A DNA stretch of 64,000 nucleotides from Streptomyces chartreusis NRRL 3882 (GTDB taxonomy: Bacteria; Actinomycetota; Actinomycetes; Streptomycetales; Streptomycetaceae). The position numbers and the translations under genes are program-made. Location of the stretch: NCBI RefSeq assembly GCF_900236475.1, contig NZ_LT963352.1:4294501-4358500 (forward strand), in the 5' to 3' direction. How positions within the stretch are numbered: position 1 is the stretch's first letter; the number at the start of each line of letters is the position of its first letter. Below are positions 62,801 to 64,000 of this stretch, piece after piece. The notes under the pieces were generated by a model, which was given only the letters and a program-made list of their open reading frames with translations, was not told the origin of the DNA and searched no databases.

Positions 62801-64000
62801 TTGGATCGCACCGCTCGCAAGAACAACGGCTCGCCCCACTCCCGTAAGGCCGCGGGCCGAGGCGCCTCCGCCCGTACGGCGGGCGCGGGCCGCGGCGGCC
62901 CCCGGCGCCGTACCGCGCCCGGCGGGGAGTTCGCGCTGCCGGCCACCCTCACCCCGGCGCTGCCCGCCGTCGAGGACTTCGCCGGACTGGGCCTGCCCGA
63001 GCGGCTGTTGACCGCGCTGCGCGCCGAGGGCGTGACCGTGCCGTTCCCGATCCAGGCGGCGACGCTGCCGAACTCCCTGGCGGGCCGGGACGTGCTGGGC
63101 CGCGGGCGCACGGGGTCGGGCAAGACGCTCGCCTTCGGCCTCGCCGTGCTGGCCCGCATCGACGGGCAACGGGCCGAGCCCCGGCAGCCGGTGGCCCTCG
63201 TCCTCGTCCCCACCAGGGAACTGGCGCAGCAGGTCACCGACGCCCTCACCCCCTACGCCCAGGCGTTGCGCCTGCGGCTCACCACGGTGGTCGGCGGTAT
63301 GTCGATCGGCCGCCAGGCGAGCGCGCTGCGCGGCGGCGCCGAGGTCGTCGTCGCCACCCCCGGCCGGCTCAAGGACCTCATAGACCGCGGCGACTGCCGG
63401 CTGGACCGCGTCACCGTCACGGTCCTGGACGAGGCCGACCAGATGACCGACATGGGCTTCATGCCGCAGGTGACCGCCCTGCTCGACCAGGTGCGCCCCG
63501 GGGGCCAGCGGCTGCTGTTCTCGGCCACGCTGGACCGCAACGTCGACCGTCTGGTCCGCACCTACCTGCACGACCCCGTCGTGCACTCGGTCGACCCGTC
63601 CGCCGGTGCGGTCACCACCATGGAGCACCACCTGCTGCACGTGGAGGACGACGACAAGCACGCCACCACGACGGAGATCGCCGCCCGCGACGGGCGCGTG
63701 ATCATGTTCCTGGACACCAAGCACGCCGCCGACCGGCTGGCCAAGAAGCTGCTGGCCGTGGGGGTGCGCGCCTCGGCCCTGCACGGCGGGAAGTCCCAGT
63801 CCCAGCGCACCCGGACGCTGGCCCGGTTCAAGGACGGCGAGGTCACGGTCCTGGTGGCCACCAACGTCGCCGCCCGCGGCATCCACGTCGACAACCTCGA
63901 CCTCGTCGTCAACGTGGACCCGCCCGCCGACCACAAGGACTATCTGCACCGGGGCGGCCGGACCGCCCGGGCCGGCGAGTCGGGCACCGTCGTCACGCTG
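62801..64000 (+). CDS. DEAD-box RNA helicase, second copy (3' truncated by window)
   Basis: A reading frame of 400 codons running off the window edge, starting at TTG 62801 with GAGGAAGG six bases upstream, exactly as in the paralogue at 5647. Motif I GRGRTGSGKT has Lys at 108 and DEAD at 210-213, identical positions to the paralogue despite N-terminal 50 residues that differ in sequence. Motifs PTREL, TPGR, SAT, ARGIH and HRGGRTAR follow. Same predicted role in RNA unwinding. The last part of the helicase core and the basic tail lie outside. Confidence 0.95.
   Translation, partial: MDRTARKNNGSPHSRKAAGRGASARTAGAGRGGPRRRTAPGGEFALPATLTPALPAVEDFAGLGLPERLLTALRAEGVTVPFPIQAATLPNSLAGRDVLGRGRTGSGKTLAFGLAVLARIDGQRAEPRQPVALVLVPTRELAQQVTDALTPYAQALRLRLTTVVGGMSIGRQASALRGGAEVVVATPGRLKDLIDRGDCRLDRVTVTVLDEADQMTDMGFMPQVTALLDQVRPGGQRLLFSATLDRNVDRLVRTYLHDPVVHSVDPSAGAVTTMEHHLLHVEDDDKHATTTEIAARDGRVIMFLDTKHAADRLAKKLLAVGVRASALHGGKSQSQRTRTLARFKDGEVTVLVATNVAARGIHVDNLDLVVNVDPPADHKDYLHRGGRTARAGESGTVVTL

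Overview
The window is actinobacterial chromosomal DNA, almost certainly from Streptomyces or a very close relative. G+C is very high, third codon positions are nearly all G or C, and GTG and TTG starts are frequent. Family content also fits: BlaI/M56 pairs, many two-component systems, an nSTAND-WD40 protein with a helix-turn-helix, and a cold-shock protein next to a DEAD-box helicase. No tRNA, rRNA, CRISPR array, insertion sequence or prophage gene was recognised. It reads as chromosome with several scars of gene loss: an Old Yellow Enzyme fragment near 2.0-2.3 kb, an ABC ATPase remnant at 54.3-54.7 kb and small fragments near 19.0 and 38.0 kb.

Left part (1-10 kb). A TerB end, a BlaI/M56 pair, an Old Yellow Enzyme pseudogene, a GvpU-like gene, a DUF5990 gene and a membrane-fused spermidine-synthase-like gene lead into a cold-shock and RNA-helicase module (5.1-7.9 kb). 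A MerR-like regulator with a long structured leader, a PRC-barrel protein, a tiny membrane protein, a VapBC toxin-antitoxin pair and a two-domain VOC protein follow. The csp-terminator-DEAD-box module occurs a second time at 62.2-64 kb, so two paralogous copies bracket the window.

Centre left (10.8-26 kb). An epimerase and an OmpR-type two-component system precede a compact set of a GT2 glycosyltransferase, a DUF2064 protein, a methyltransferase, a cytochrome-b/molybdopterin oxidoreductase with a partner membrane protein, and a GT-C-like membrane protein. Next come a methyltransferase, a saccharopine-dehydrogenase-like reductase divergent from a GlxA/AraC regulator, a MarR regulator divergent from an alpha/beta hydrolase across a 20-bp palindrome, and a secreted protein-arginine deiminase with an intact active site.

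Catabolic operon (26.2-32.7 kb, minus strand). GNAT and LysR genes end at an intrinsic terminator. Below it, a class III CoA transferase, enoyl-CoA hydratase, acetoacetate-decarboxylase-like protein, 3-hydroxyacyl-CoA dehydrogenase and acyl-CoA dehydrogenase form a coherent acyl-CoA degradation route.

Conflict/signalling region (32.8-46.3 kb). This is the most unusual part. A 1688-residue protein joins a caspase-like protease, a GHKL (Hsp90-type) ATPase and a long C-terminal region. Further on lie an MFS/ArsR pair, a lipoprotein, an XRE-nSTAND-14xWD40 protein and a membrane protein. The upstream regions of the lipoprotein and of the nSTAND/membrane-protein pair share an inverted repeat.

Right part (46.3-64 kb). 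A MacB-like ABC transporter sits beside a two-component system. It is followed by two membrane proteins and a MerR regulator around tandem operator repeats, an NTF2-like gene with a MerR-type promoter, an ABC remnant fused to a second two-component operon, a secreted serine hydrolase, an MMPL exporter with its own two-component system, and the second csp/DEAD-box module, cut by the window edge.
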